From Anaspis maculata (lineage: Eukaryota; Arthropoda; Insecta; Coleoptera; Scraptiidae), in assembly GCA_949128115.1 (NCBI GenBank), contig OX421964.1:50322601-50386600 (forward strand): a DNA stretch of 64,000 nucleotides. The letters are read 5' to 3'. The notes beneath the pieces are model-generated. The model saw only the letters and a program-made list of their open reading frames with translations. It had not been told where the DNA came from and ran no database searches. Shown one piece after another: positions 19,346 through 34,200 of this stretch (positions are counted from its first letter, which is position 1; the number at the start of each line of letters is the position of its first letter). Made by a program: the position numbers and the translations under genes.

Positions 19346-22320
19346 TTTTATCGGTGAAGCCGAACGGATCGCTGAGGAAAAAATCGATTTCGAATCTGAC
19401 TTCTGCAGCAAATGACCAAACAGTCAATTACCGAGAAGTTTTCCCCAATTTAACACTATTATTTCAAAATAAGCCGATGGATTGAGTATCCTAAGCCCGG
19501 AATAAAGTTCAAACTTTTATCGGTGAAGCCGAACGGATCACTAAGAAAAAAATCGATTCCGAATCTGACTTCTGCAGCAAATGACCAAACAGCCAATTAC
19601 CGAGAAGTTTTCCCGAATTTAACACTATTATTTCAAAAAAAAAAGCCGATGGATTGAGTATCCTAAGCCCGGAATAAAGTTCAAACTTTTATCGGTGGAG
19701 CCGAACGGATCGCTGAGATAAAAATCGATTCCGAATCTGACTTCTGCAGCAAATGACCAAACAGCCAATTACCGAGAAGTTTTTCCGAATTTAACACTAT
19801 TATTTCAAAAAAAAGCCGATGGATTGAGTATCCTAAGCCCGGAATAAAGTTCAAACTTTTATCGGTGAAGCCGAACGGATCGCTGAGAAAAAAATCGATT
19901 CCGAATCTGACTTCTGCAGCAAATGACCAAACAGCCAATTACCGAGAAGTTTTCCCGAATTTAACACTATTATTTCAAAAAAAGCCGATGGATTGAGTAT
20001 CCTAAGCCCGGAATAAAGTTTGAACTTTTATCGGTGAAGCCGAACGGATCGCTGAGAAAAAAATCGATTCCGAATCTGACTTCTGCAGCAAATGACCAAA
20101 CAGCCAATTACCGAGAAGTTTTCCCGAATTTAACACTATTATTTCACAAAAAGCCGATGGATTGAGTATCCTAAGCCCGGAATAAAGTTTAAACTTTTAT
20201 CGGTGAAGCCGAACGGATCGCTGAGAAAAAAATCGATTCCGAATCTGACTTCTGCAGCAAATGACCAAACAGCCAATTACCGAGAAGTTTTCCCGAATTT
20301 AACACTATTATTTCAAAAAGAAGCCGATGGATTGAGTATTCTTAGCCCGGAATGAAGTTCAAACATTTATCGGTGAAGCCGAACGGATCGCTGAGAAAAA
20401 AATCGATTCCGAATCTGACTTCTGCAGCAAATGACCAAACAGCCAATTACCGAGAAGTTTTTCCGAATTTAACATTAACATTTCAAAAAAAAGCCGATGG
20501 ATTGAGTATCCTAAGCCCGGAATGAAGTTCAAACTTTTATCGGTGAAGCCGAACGGATCGCTGAGAAAAAAATCGATTCCGAATCTGACTTCTGCAGCAA
20601 ATGACCAAACAGCCAATTACCGAGAAGTTTTCCCGAATTAAACACTATTATTTCAAAAAAAGCCGATGGATTGAGTATCCTAAGCCCGGAATAAAGTTTA
20701 AACTTTTATCGGTGAAGCCGAACGGAACGCTGAGAAAAAAATCGATTCCGAATCTGACTTCTGCAGCAAATGACCAAACAGCCAATTACCGAGAAGTTTT
20801 CCCGAATTTAACACTATTATTTCAAAAAAAGCCGACGGATTGAGTATCCTAAGCCCGGAATAAAGTTCAAACTTTTATCGGTGGAGCCGAACGGATCGCT
20901 GAGAAAAAAATCGATTTCGAATCTGACTTCTGCAGCAAATGACCAAACAGCCAATTACCGAGGAGTTTTCCCGAATTTAACACTATTATTTCAAAATAAG
21001 CCGATGGATTGAGTATCCTAAGCCCGGAATAAAGTTCAAACTTTTATCGGTGAAGCCGAACGGATCGCTGAGGAAAAAATCGATTCCGAATCTGACTTCT
21101 GCAGCAAATGACCAAACAGCCAGTTACCGAGAAGTTTTCCCGAATTTAACACTATTATTTCAAAAAAAGCCGACGGATTGAGTATCCTAAGCCCGGAATA
21201 AAGTTCAAAATTTTATCGGTGAAGCCGAACGGATCGCTGAGAAAAAAATCGATTCCGAATCTGACTTCTGCAGCAAATGACCAAACAGCCAATTACCGAG
21301 AAGTTTTCCCGAATTTAACACTATTATTTCACAAAAAGCCGATGGATTGAGTATCCTAAGCCCGGAATAAAGTTTAAACTTTTATCGGTGAAGCCGAACG
21401 GATCGCTGAGAAAAAAATCGATTCCGAATCTGACTTCTGCAGCAAATGACCAAACAGCCAATTACCGAGAAGTTTTCCCGAATTTAACATTATTATTCCA
21501 AAAAAAAAGCCGATGGATTCAGTATCCTAAGCCCGGAATAAAGTTAAAACTTTTATCGGTGAAGCCGAACGGATCGCTGAGAAAAAAATCGATTCCGAAT
21601 CTGACTTCTGCAGCAAATGACCAAACAGCCAATTACCGAGAAGTTTTCCCGAATTTAACACTATTATTTCAAAAACAGCCGATGGATTGAGTATCCTAAG
21701 CCCGGAATAAAGTTTAAACTTTTATCGGTGAAGCCGAACGGATCGCTGAGAAAAAAATCGATTCCGAATCTGACTTCTGCAGCAAATGACCAAACAGCCA
21801 ATTACCGAGAAGTTTTCCCGAATTTAACACTATTATTTCAAAAAAAGCCGACGGATTGAGTATCCTAAGCCCGGAATAAAGTTCAAACTTTTATCGGTGA
21901 AGCCGAACGGATCGCTGAGAAAAAAATCGATTCCGAATCTGACTTCTGCAGCAAATGACCAAACAGCCAATTACCGAGAAGTTTTCCCGAATTTAACATT
22001 ATTATTTCAAAAAAAAAGCCGATGGATTGAGTATCCTAAGCCCGGAATAAAGTTTAAACTTTTATCGGTGAAGCCGAACGGATCGCTGAGAAAAAAATCG
22101 ATTCCAAATCTGACTTCTGCAGCAAATGACCAAACAGCCAATTACCGAGAAGTTTTCCCGAATTTAACACTATTATTCCAAAAAAAGCCGACGGATTGAG
22201 TATCCTAAGCCCGGAATAAAGTTCAAACTTTTATCGGTGAAGCCGAACGGATCGCTGAGAAAAAAATCGATTCCGAATCTGACTTCTGCAGCAAATGACC
22301 AAACAGCCAATTACCGAGAA

Positions 22321-23766
22321 GTTTCCCCGAATTTAACACTATTATTGAAAGAAGCCGATAGATTGCGATTGCGTAACCCACGCCCGGAATGACGTTCCAA
22401 CTTTTATCGGTGAAGCCGAACGGATCGCTGAGAAAAAAAAACGATTTTGAATCTGAATTTTGCAGCAAATGACCAAAAAGTCAATTACCGATAAGTTCTC
22501 CAGAATGTGACAATATTATTCGATGAAAAAGCCGATGGATTGCGTATTCTAAGCCCGAAATAACGTGTAAACTTTTATCGGTGAGGCCAAATGGATCGCT
22601 GAGAAAAAACCGATTTTGAATCTAACTTCTGCAGCAAATGACCAAACTGCTAATTCCCGAGAAGTTTTCCCGAATTTGACAATAATGATCGAGAAGAAGC
22701 CGATGAATTGTGTATCTTGAGCCCGGAATAACGTTTGAACTTTCATCGGTGAAGCCGGACAGATCGCTGAGAAAAAATCTATTCTGAATCTAACTTTTGC
22801 AGCAAATGACCAAACAGCCAACTACCGAGAAGTTTTCCCGAATTTGACAATATTATTCGAGAAAAAGCCGATGAATTGTGTATCCTAAGCCCGGAATAAC
22901 GTTCAAACATTTATCGGCGAAGCCGGACGGATCGCTGAAAAAAAATCGATTTTGAATCTAACTTCTGCAGCAAATGACCAAACAGCCAACTACCGAGAAG
23001 TTTTCCCGAATTTGACAATATTATTCGAGAAAAAGCCGATGAATTGTGTATCCTAAGCCCGGAATAAAGTTCAAACTTTTATCGGTGAAGCCGAACGGAT
23101 CGCTGAGAAAAAAATCGATTCCGAATCTGACTTCTGCAGCAAATGACCAAACAGCCAATTACCGAGAAGTTTTCCCGAAATTAACACGATTATCTCAAAA
23201 AAAGCCGACGGATTGAGTATCCTATGCCCGGAATAAAGTTTAAACATTTATCGGCGAAGCCGAACGGATCGCTGAAAAAAAATCGATTTTGAATCTAACT
23301 TCTGCAGCAAATGACCAAACAGCCAATTTCCGAGAAATTCTCCCGAATGTGACAATATTATTTGATAAGAAAGCCGACGGATTGCGTATCTTAAGCCCGA
23401 AATAACGTTCAAATCTTTCATCGGTGAAGCCGAACGGATCGTTGGGAAAAATTTGATTTTGAATCTGACTTCTGCAGCAAATGATCAAACAGCCAATTAC
23501 CAAGAAGTTTCCCCGAATTTGACAAAATTATTTGAAAAAGAAAAGCCGATGGATTGCGTATCCTAAGCCCGGAATAACGTTGAAACTTTCATCGGTGAAG
23601 CCGAACGGATCGCTGAGAAAAAATCGATTTTGAATCTAACTTCTGCAGCAAAGGACCAAACAGCCAATTACCAAGAAGTTTCCCCGAATTTGACAAAATT
23701 ATTTGAAAAAGAAAAGCCGATGGATTGCGTATCCTAAGCCCGGAATAACGTTTAATCTTTTAAAAC
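22321..23766 (+). repeat. Divergent cassette D3
   Basis: Same monomer order as D2, starting exactly 6,300 bp later. Near-identical by eye, with isolated substitutions (for example GATCGAGAAG here against GATCGAAAAG in D2). Confidence 0.88.
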
Positions 23767-25051
23767 TTTTATCGGTGAAGCCGAACGGATCGCTGAGAAA
23801 AAAATCGATTTCGAATCTGACTTCTGCAGCAAATGACCAAACAGTCAATTACCGAGAAGTTTTCCCCAATTTAACACTATTATTTCAAAATAAGCCGATG
23901 GATTGAGTATCCTAAGCCCGGAATAAAGTTCAAACTTTTATCGGTGAAGCCGAACGGATCGCTGAGAAAAAAATCGATTCCGAATCTGACTTCTGCAGCA
24001 AATGACCAAACAGCCAATTACCGAGAAGTTTTCCCGAATTTAACACTATTATTTCAAAAAAAAAGCCGATGGATTGAGTATCCTAAGCCCGGAATAAAGT
24101 TCAAACTTTTATCGGTGAAGCCGAACGGATCGCTGAGATAAGAATCGATTCCGAATCTGACTTCTGCAGCAAATGACCAAACAGCCAATTACCGAGAAGT
24201 TTTTCCGAATTTAACACTATTATTTCAAAAAAAAGCCGACGGATTGAGTATCCTAAGCCCGGAATAAAGTTCAAACTTTTATCGGTGAAGCCGAACGGAT
24301 CGCTGAGAAAAAAATCGATTCCGAATCTGACTTCTGCAGCAAATGACCAAACAGCCAATTACCGAGAAGTTTTCCCGAATTTAACACTATTATTTCAAAA
24401 AAAGCCGATGGATTGAGTATCCTAAGCCCGGAATAAAGTTTAAACTTTTATCGGTGAAGCCGAACGGAACGCTGAGAAAAAAATCGATTCCGAATCTGAC
24501 TTCTGCAGCAAATGACCAAACAGCCAATTACCGAGAAGTTTTCCCGAATTTAACACTATTATTTCAAAAAAAAAGCCGACGGATTGAGTATCCTAAGCCC
24601 GGAATAAAGTTCAAACTTTTATCGGTGAAGCCGAACGGATCGCTGAGATAAAAATCGATTCCGAATCTGACTTCTGCAGCAAATGACCAAACAGCCAATT
24701 ACCGAGAAGTTTTTCCGAATTTAACACTATTATTTCAAAAAAAAGCCGATGGATTGAGTATCCTAAGCCCGGAATAAAGTTCAAACTTTTATCGGTGAAG
24801 CCGAACGGATCGCTGAGAAAAAAATCGATTCCGAATCTGACTTCTGCAGCAAATGACCAAACAGCCAATTACCGAGAAGTTTTCCCGAATTTAACACTAT
24901 TATTTCAAAAAAAGCCGATGGATTGAGTATCCTAAGCCCGGAATAAAGTTTAAACTTTTATCGGCGAAGCCGAACGGATCGCTGAGAAAAAAATCGATTC
25001 CGAATCTGACTTCTGCAGCAAATGACCAAACAGCCAATTACCGAGAAGTTT

Positions 25052-25645
25052 TCCCGAAATTAACACGATTATCTCAAAAAAAGCCGACGGATTGAGTATC
25101 CTATGCCCGGAATAAAGTTTAAACATTTATCGGCGAAGCCGAACGGATCGCTGAAAAAAAATCGATTTTGAATCTAACTTCTGCAGCAAATGACCAAACA
25201 GCCAATTTCCGAGAAATTCTCCCGAATGTGACAATATTATTTGATAAGAAAGCCGACGGATTGCGTATCTTAAGCCCGAAATAACGTTCAAATCTTTCAT
25301 CGGTGAAGCCGAACGGATCGTTGGGAAAAATTTGATTTTGAATCTGACTTCTGCAGCAAATGATCAAACAGCCAATTACCAAGAAGTTTCCCCGAATTTG
25401 ACAAAATTATTTGAAAAAGAAAAGCCGATGGATTGCGTATCCTAAGCCCGGAATAACGTTTAAACTTTCATCGGTGAAGCCGAACGGATCGCTGAGAAAA
25501 AATCGATTTTGAATCTAACTTCTGCAGCAAAGGACCAAACAGCCAATTACCAAGAAGTTTCCCCGAATTTGACAAAATTATTTGAAAAAGAAAAGCCGAT
25601 GGATTGCGTATCCTAAGCCCGGAATAACGTTTAATCTTTTAAAAC
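25052..25645 (+). repeat. Half-cassette d2
   Basis: Counterpart of d1 in the next 6,300-bp unit, again 1,879 bp after the matching part of D3. Confidence 0.85.
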
Positions 25646-26730
25646 TTTTATCGGTGAAGCCGAACGGATCGCTGAGGAAAAAATCGATTTCGAATCTGAC
25701 TTCTGCAGCAAATGACCAAACAGTCAATTACCGAGAAGTTTTCCCCAATTTAACACTATTATTTCAAAATAAGCCGATGGATTGAGTATCCTAAGCCCGG
25801 AATAAAGTTCAAACTTTTATCGGTGAAGCCGAACGGATCGCTGAGAAAAAAATCGATTCCGAATCTGACTTCTGCAGCAAATGACCAAACAGCCAATTAC
25901 CGAGAAGTTTTCCCGAATTTAACACTATTATTTCAAAAAAAAAGCCGATGGATTGAGTATCCTAAGCCCGGAATAAAGTTCAAACTTTTATCGGTGAAGC
26001 CGAACGGATCGCTGAGATAAAAATCGATTCCGAATCTGACTTCTGCAGCAAATGACCAAACAGCCAATTACCGAGAAGTTTTTCCGAATTTAACACTATT
26101 ATTTCAAAAAAAAGCCGATGGATTGAGTATCCTAAGCCCGGAATAAAGTTCAAACTTTTATCGGTGAAGCCGAACGGATCGCTGAGAAAAAAATCGATTC
26201 CGAATCTGACTTCTGCAGCAAATGACCAAACAGCCAATTACCGAGAAGTTTTCCCGAATTTAACACTATTATTTCAAAAAAAGCCGATGGATTGAGTATC
26301 CTAAGCCCGGAATAAAGTTTAAACTTTTATCGGTGAAGCCGAACGGATCGCTGAGAAAAAAATCGATTCCGAATCTGACTTCTGCAGCAAATGACCAAAC
26401 AGCCAATTACCGAGAAGTTTTCCCGAATTTAACACTATTATTTCAAAAAGAAGCCGATGGATTGAGTATTCTTAGCCCGGAATGAAGTTCAAACATTTAT
26501 CGGTGAAGCCGAACGGATCGCTGAGAAAAAAATCGATTCCGAATCTGACTTCTGCAGCAAATGACCAAACAGCCAATTACCGAGAAGTTTTTCCGAATTT
26601 AACATTAACATTTCAAAAAAAAGCCGATGGATTGAGTATCCTAAGCCCGGAATGAAGTTCAAACTTTTATCGGTGAAGCCGAACGGATCGCTGAGAAAAA
26701 AATCGATTCCGAATCTGACTTCTGCAGCAA

Positions 26731-28710
26731 ATGACCAAACAGCCAATTACCGAGAAGTTTTCCCGAATTAAACACTATTATTTCAAAAAAAGCCGATGGA
26801 TTGAGTATCCTAAGCCCGGAATAAAGTTTAAACTTTTATCGGTGAAGCCGAACGGAACGCTGAGAAAAAAATCGATTCCGAATCTGACTTCTGCAGCAAA
26901 TGACCAAACAGCCAATTACCGAGAAGTTTTCCCGAATTTAACACTATTATTTCAAAAAAAGCCGACGGATTGAGTATCCTAAGCCCGGAATAAAGTTCAA
27001 ACTTTTATTGGTGGAGCCGAACGGATCGCTGAGAAAAAAATCGATTTCGAATCTGACTTCTGCAGCAAATGACCAAACAGCCAATTACCGAGGAGTTTTC
27101 CCGAATTTAACACTATTATTTCAAAATAAGCCGATGGATTGAGTATCCTAAGCCCGGAATAAAGTTCAAACTTTTATCGGTGAAGCCGAACGGATCGCTG
27201 AGGAAAAAATCGATTCCGAATCTGACTTCTGCAGCAAATGACCAAACAGCCAGTTACCGAGAAGTTTTCCCGAATTTAACACTATTATTTCAAAAAAAGC
27301 CGACGGATTGAGTATCCTAAGCCCGGAATAAAGTTCAAAATTTTATCGGTGAAGCCGAACGGATCGCTGAGAAAAAAATCGATTCCGAATCGGACTTCTG
27401 CAGCAAATGACCAAACAGCCAATTACCGAGAAGTTTTCCCGAATTTAACACTATTATTTCACAAAAAGCCGATGGATTGAGTATCCTAAGCCCGGAATAA
27501 AGTTTAAACTTTTATCGGTGAAGCCGAACGGATCGCTGAGAAAAAAATCGATTCCGAATCTGACTTCTGCAGCAAATGACCAAACAGCCAATTACCGAGA
27601 AGTTTTCCCGAATTTAACACTATTATTTCAAAAAGAAGCCGATGGATTGAGTATTCTTAGCCCGGAATGAAGTTCAAACATTTATCGGTGAAGCCGAACG
27701 GATCGCTGAGAAAAAAATCGATTCCGAATCTGACTTCTGCAGCAAATGACCAAACAGCCAATTACCGAGAAGTTTTCCCGAATTTAACATTAACATTTCA
27801 AAAAAAAGCCGATGGATTGAGTATCCTAAGCCCGGAATGAAGTTCGAACTTTTATCGGTGAAGCCGAACGGATCGCTGAGAAAAAAATCGATTCCGAATC
27901 TGACTTCTGCAGCAAATGACCAAACAGCCAATTACCGAGAAGTTTTCCCGAATTTAACACTATTATTTCAAAAAAAGCCGATGGATTGAGTATCCTAAGC
28001 CCGGAATAAAGTTTAAACTTTTATCGGTGAAGCCGAACGGAACGCTGAGAAAAAAATCGATTCCGAATCTGACTTCTGCAGCAAATGACCAAACAGCCAA
28101 TTACCGAGAAGTTTTCCCGAATTTAACACTATTATTTCAAAAAAAGCCGACGGATTGAGTATCCTAAGCCCGGAATAAAGTTCAAACTTTTATCGGTGAA
28201 GCCGAACGGATCGCTGAGAAAAAAATCGATTTCGAATCTGACTTCTGCAGCAAATGACCAAACAGCCAATTACCGAGGAGTTTTCCCGAATTTAACACTA
28301 TTATTTCAAAATAAGCCGATGGATTGAGTATCCTAAGCCCGGAATAAAGTTCAAATTTTTATCGGTGAAGCCGAACGGATCGCTGAGAAAAAAATCGATT
28401 CCGAATCTGACTTCTACAGCAAATGACCAAACAGCCAATTACCGAGAAGTTTTCCCGAATTTAACACTATTATTTCAAAAACAGCCGATGGATTGAGTAT
28501 CCTAAGCCCGGAATAAAGTTTAAACTTTTATCGGTGAAGCCGAACGGATCGCTGAGAAAAAAATCGATTCCGAATCTGACTTCTGCAGCAAATGACCAAA
28601 CAGCCAATTACCGAGAAGTTTTCTCGAATTTAACACTATTATTTCAAAAAAAGCCGACGGATTGAGTATCCTAAGCCCGGAATAAAGTTCAAACTTTTAT
28701 CGGTGAAGCC
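26731..28710 (+). repeat. 2,030-bp (12-monomer) tandem duplication, first copy
   Basis: Landmarks at 26731 and 27674 recur at 28761 and 29704, both +2,030. The rare CTTCTACAGC variant at 28411 recurs at 30950, +2,539, because three extra monomers (509 bp) were added inside the second copy. Confidence 0.8.
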
Positions 28711-28760
28711 GAACGGATCGCTGAGAAAAAAATCGATTCCGAATCTGACTTCTGCAGCAA

Positions 28761-31250
28761 ATGACCAAACAGCCAATTACCGAGAAGTTTTCCCGAATTA
28801 AACACTATTATTTCAAAAAAAGCCGATGGATTGAGTATCCTAAGCCCGGAATAAAGTTTAAACTTTTATCGGTGAAGCCGAACGGAACGCTGAGAAAAAA
28901 ATCGATTCCGAATCTGACTTCTGCAGCAAATGACCAAACAGCCAATTACCGAGAAGTTTTCCCGAATTTAACACTATTATTTCAAAAAAAGCCGACGGAT
29001 TGAGTATCCTAAGCCCGGAATAAAGTTCAAACTTTTATTGGTGGAGCCGAACGGATCGCTGAGAAAAAAATCGATTTCGAATCTGACTTCTGCAGCAAAT
29101 GACCAAACAGCCAATTACCGAGGAGTTTTCCCGAATTTAACACTATTATTTCAAAATAAGCCGATGGATTGAGTATCCTAAGCCCGGAATAAAGTTCAAA
29201 CTTTTATCGGTGAAGCCGAACGGATCGCTGAGGAAAAAATCGATTCCGAATCTGACTTCTGCAGCAAATGACCAAACAGCCAGTTACCGAGAAGTTTTCC
29301 CGAATTTAACACTATTATTTCAAAAAAAGCCGACGGATTGAGTATCCTAAGCCCGGAATAAAGTTCAAAATTTTATCGGTGAAGCCGAACGGATCGCTGA
29401 GAAAAAAATCGATTCCGAATCGGACTTCTGCAGCAAATGACCAAACAGCCAATTACCGAGAAGTTTTCCCGAATTTAACACTATTATTTCACAAAAAGCC
29501 GATGGATTGAGTATCCTAAGCCCGGAATAAAGTTTAAACTTTTATCGGTGAAGCCGAACGGATCGCTGAGAAAAAAATCGATTCCGAATCTGACTTCTGC
29601 AGCAAATGACCAAACAGCCAATTACCGAGAAGTTTTCCCGAATTTAACACTATTATTTCAAAAAGAAGCCGATGGATTGAGTATTCTTAGCCCGGAATGA
29701 AGTTCAAACATTTATCGGTGAAGCCGAACGGATCGCTGAGAAAAAAATCGATTCCGAATCTGACTTCTGCAGCAAATGACCAAACAGCCAATTACCGAGA
29801 AGTTTTCCCGAATTTAACATTAACATTTCAAAAAAAAGCCGATGGATTGAGTATCCTAAGCCCGGAATGAAGTTCGAACTTTTATCGGTGAAGCCGAACG
29901 GATCGCTGAGAAAAAAATCGATTCCGAATCTGACTTCTGCAGCAAATGACCAAACAGCCAATTACCGAGAAGTTTTCCCGAATTTAACACTATTATTTCA
30001 AAAAAAGCCGATGGATTGAGTATCCTAAGCCCGGAATAAAGTTTAAACTTTTATCGGTGAAGCCGAACGGAACGCTGAGAAAAAAATCGATTCCGAATCT
30101 GACTTCTGCAGCAAATGACCAAACAGCCAATTACCGAGAAGTTTTCCCGAATTTAACACTATTATTTCAAAAAGAAGCCGATGGATTGAGTATTCTTAGC
30201 CCGGAATGAAGTTCAAACATTTATCGGTGAAGCCGAACGGATCGCTGAGAAAAAAATCGATTCCGAATCTGACTTCTGCAGCAAATGACCAAACAGCCAA
30301 TTACCGAGAAGTTTTCCCGAATTTAACATTAACATTTCAAAAAAAAGCCGATGGATTGAGTATCCTAAGCCCGGAATGAAGTTCGAACTTTTATCGGTGA
30401 AGCCGAACGGATCGCTGAGAAAAAAATCGATTCCGAATCTGACTTCTGCAGCAAATGACCAAACAGCCAATTACCGAGAAGTTTTCCCGAATTTAACACT
30501 ATTATTTCAAAAAAAGCCGATGGATTGAGTATCCTAAGCCCGGAATAAAGTTTAAACTTTTATCGGTGAAGCCGAACGGAACGCTGAGAAAAAAATCGAT
30601 TCCGAATCTGACTTCTGCAGCAAATGACCAAACAGCCAATTACCGAGAAGTTTTCCCGAATTTAACACTATTATTTCAAAAAAAGCCGACGGATTGAGTA
30701 TCCTAAGCCCGGAATAAAGTTCAAACTTTTATCGGTGAAGCCGAACGGATCGCTGAGAAAAAAATCGATTTCGAATCTGACTTCTGCAGCAAATGACCAA
30801 ACAGCCAATTACCGAGGAGTTTTCCCGAATTTAACACTATTATTTCAAAATAAGCCGATGGATTGAGTATCCTAAGCCCGGAATAAAGTTCAAATTTTTA
30901 TCGGTGAAGCCGAACGGATCGCTGAGAAAAAAATCGATTCCGAATCTGACTTCTACAGCAAATGACCAAACAGCCAATTACCGAGAAGTTTTCCCGAATT
31001 TAACACTATTATTTCAAAAACAGCCGATGGATTGAGTATCCTAAGCCCGGAATAAAGTTTAAACTTTTATCGGTGAAGCCGAACGGATCGCTGAGAAAAA
31101 AATCGATTCCGAATCTGACTTCTGCAGCAAATGACCAAACAGCCAATTACCGAGAAGTTTTCTCGAATTTAACACTATTATTTCAAAAAAAGCCGACGGA
31201 TTGAGTATCCTAAGCCCGGAATAAAGTTCAAACTTTTATCGGTGAAGCCG
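28761..31250 (+). repeat. 2,030-bp duplication, second copy with a 509-bp internal expansion
   Basis: Second copy of 26.73-28.7 kb. Within it the trio of monomers at about 29.7-30.2 kb is repeated at 30.21-30.7 kb (+509 bp). This whole insert separates the two ~16.5-kb copies and is unique to this place in the window. Confidence 0.8.
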
Positions 31251-34200
31251 AACGGATCGCTGAGAAAAAAATCGATTCCGAATCTGACTTCTGCAGCAAA
31301 TGACCAAACAGCCAATTACCGAGAAGTTTTCCCGAATTCAACACTATTATTTCACAAAAAGCCGATGGATTGAGTATCCTAAGCCCGGAATAAAGTTTGA
31401 ACTTTTATCGGTGAAGCCGAACGGATCGCTGAGAAAAAAATCGATTCCGAATCTGACTTCTGCAGCAAATGACCAAACAGCCAATTACCGAGAAGTTTTC
31501 CCGGAATTAACACTATTATTTCAAAAAGAAGCCGATGGATTGAGTATTCTTAGCCCGGAATGAAGTTCGAACATTTATCGGTGAAGCCGAACGGATCGCT
31601 GAGAAAAAAATCGATTCCGAATCTGACTTCTGCAGCAAATGACCAAACAGCCAATTACCGAGAAGTTTTCCCGAATTTAACATTAACATTTCAAAAAAAA
31701 GCCGATGGATTGAGTATCCAAAGCCCGGAATGAAGTTCAAACTTTTATCGGTGAAGCCGAACGGATCGCTGAGAAAAAAATCGATTCCGAATCTGACTTC
31801 TGCAGCAAATGACCAAACAGCCAATTACCGAGAAGTTTTCCCGAATTTAACATTAACATTTCAAAAAAAAGCCGATGGATTGAGTATCCAAAGCCCGGAA
31901 TGAAGTTCAAACTTTTATCGGTGAAGCCGAACGGATCGCTGAGAAAAAAATCGATTCCGAATCTGACTTCTGCAGCAAATGACCAAACAGCCAATTACCG
32001 AGAAGTTTTCCCGAATTTAACACTATTATTTCAAAAAAAGCCGATGGATTGAGTATCCTAAGCCCGGAATAAAGTTTAAACTTTTATCGGTGAAGCCGAA
32101 CAGAACGCTGAGAAAAAAATCGATTACAAATCTGACTTCTGCAGCAAATGACCAAACAGCCAATTACCGAGAAGTTTTCCCGAATTTAACACTATTATTT
32201 CAAAAAAAGCCGACGGATTGAGTATCCTAAGCCCGGAATAAAGTTCAAACTTTTATCGGTGAAGCCGAACGGATCGCTGAAAAAAAAATCGATTTCGAAT
32301 CTGACTTCTGCAGCAAATGACCAAACAGCCAATTACCGGGGAGTTTTCCCGAATTTAACACTATTATTTCAAAATAAGCCGATGGATTGAGTATCCTAAG
32401 CCCGGAATAAAGTTCAAACTTTTATCGGTGAAGCCGAACGGATCGCTGAGAAAAAAATCGATTCCGAATCTGACTTCTGCAGCAAATGACCAAACAGCCA
32501 ATTACCGAGAAGTTTTCCCGAATTTAACATTATTATTTCAAGAAAAAAGCCGATGGATTGAGTATCCTAAGCCCGGAATAAAGTTAAAACTTTTATCGGT
32601 GAAGCCGAACGGATCGCTGAGAAAAAAATCGATTCCGAATCTGACTTCTGCAGCAAATGACCAAACAGCCAATTACCGAGAAGTTTTCCCGAATTTAACA
32701 CTATTATTTCAAAAAAAAAGCCGATGGATTGAGTATCCTAAGCCCGGAATAAAGTTCAAACTTTTATCGGTGAAGCCGAACGGATCGCTGAGATAAAAAT
32801 CGATTCCGAATCTGACTTCTGCAGCAAATGACCAAACAGCCAATTACCGAGAAGTTTTCCCGAATTTAACACTATTATTTCAAAAAAAAGCCGATGGATT
32901 GAGTATCCTAAGCCCGGGATAAAGTTCAAACTTTTATCGGTGAAGCCGAACGGATCGCTGAGAAAAAAATCGATTCCGAATCTGACTTCTGCAGCAAATG
33001 ACCAAACAGCCAATTACCGAGAAGTTCTCCCGAATTTAACACTATTATTTCAAAAAAAGCCGATGGATTGAGTATCCTGAGCCCGGAATAAAGTTTAAAC
33101 TTTTATCGGTGAAGCCGAACGGATCGCTGAGAAAAAAATCGATTTCGAATCTGACTTCTGAAGCAAATGACCAAACAGCCAATTACCGAGAAGTTTTCCC
33201 GAATTTAACACTATTATTTCAAAAAAAGCCGACGGATTGAGTATCCTAAGCCCGGAATAAAGTTCAAACTTTTATCGGTGAAGCCGAACGGATCGCTGAG
33301 AAAAAAATCGATTTCGAATCTGACTTCTGCAGCAAATGACCAAACAGCCAATTACCGAGAAGTTTTCCCGAATTTAACACTATTATTTCAAAAAAAAAGC
33401 CGATGGATTGAGTATCCTAAGCCCGGAATAAAGTTCAAACTTTTATCGGTGAAGCCGAACGGATCGCTGAGATAAAAATCGATTCCGAATCTGACTTCTG
33501 CAGCAAATGACCAAACAGCCAATTACCGAGAAGTTTTCCCGAATTTAACACTATTATTTCAAAAAAAAGCCGATGGATTGAGTATCCTAAGCCCGGAATA
33601 AAGTTCAAACTTTTATCGGTGAAGCCGAACGGATCGCTGAGAAAAAAATCGATTCCGAATCTGACTTCTGCAGCAAATGACCAAACAGCCAATTACCGAG
33701 AAGTTTTCCCGAATTCAACACTATTATTTCACAAAAAGCCGATGGATTGAGTATCCTAAGCCCGGAATAAAGTTTGAACTTTTATCGGTGAAGCCGAACG
33801 GATCGCTGAGAAAAAAATCGATTCCGAATCTGACTTCTGCAGCAAATGACCAAACAGCCAATTACCGAGAAGTTTTCCCGGAATTAACACTATTATTTCA
33901 AAAAGAAGCCGATGGATTGAGTATTCTTAGCCCGGAATGAAGTTCGAACATTTATCGGTGAAGCCGAACGGATCGCTGAGAAAAAAATCGATTCCGAATC
34001 TGACTTCTGCAGCAAATGACCAAACAGCCAATTACCGAGAAGTTTTCCCGAATTTAACATTAACATTTCAAAAAAAAGCCGATGGATTGAGTATCCAAAG
34101 CCCGGAATGAAGTTCAAACTTTTATCGGTGAAGCCGAACGGATCGCTGAGAAAAAAATCGATTCCGAATCTGACTTCTGCAGCAAATGACCAAACAGCCA

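Larger units (their letters stand above)
12200..28680 (+). repeat. ~16.5-kb satellite segment, copy 1
   Basis: Landmarks in this segment reappear downstream at a constant offset: 19,717-19,718 bp before about 15.9 kb and 19,886-19,887 bp after it. Diagnostic rare variants shared by both copies include GATTACAAATC (12405 / 32123), CTTCTACAGC (28411 / 48298) and TTTTCTCGAATT (28621 / 48508). The 169-bp step in offset reflects one monomer missing from this copy near 16.0 kb. Boundaries are approximate. Confidence 0.85.
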
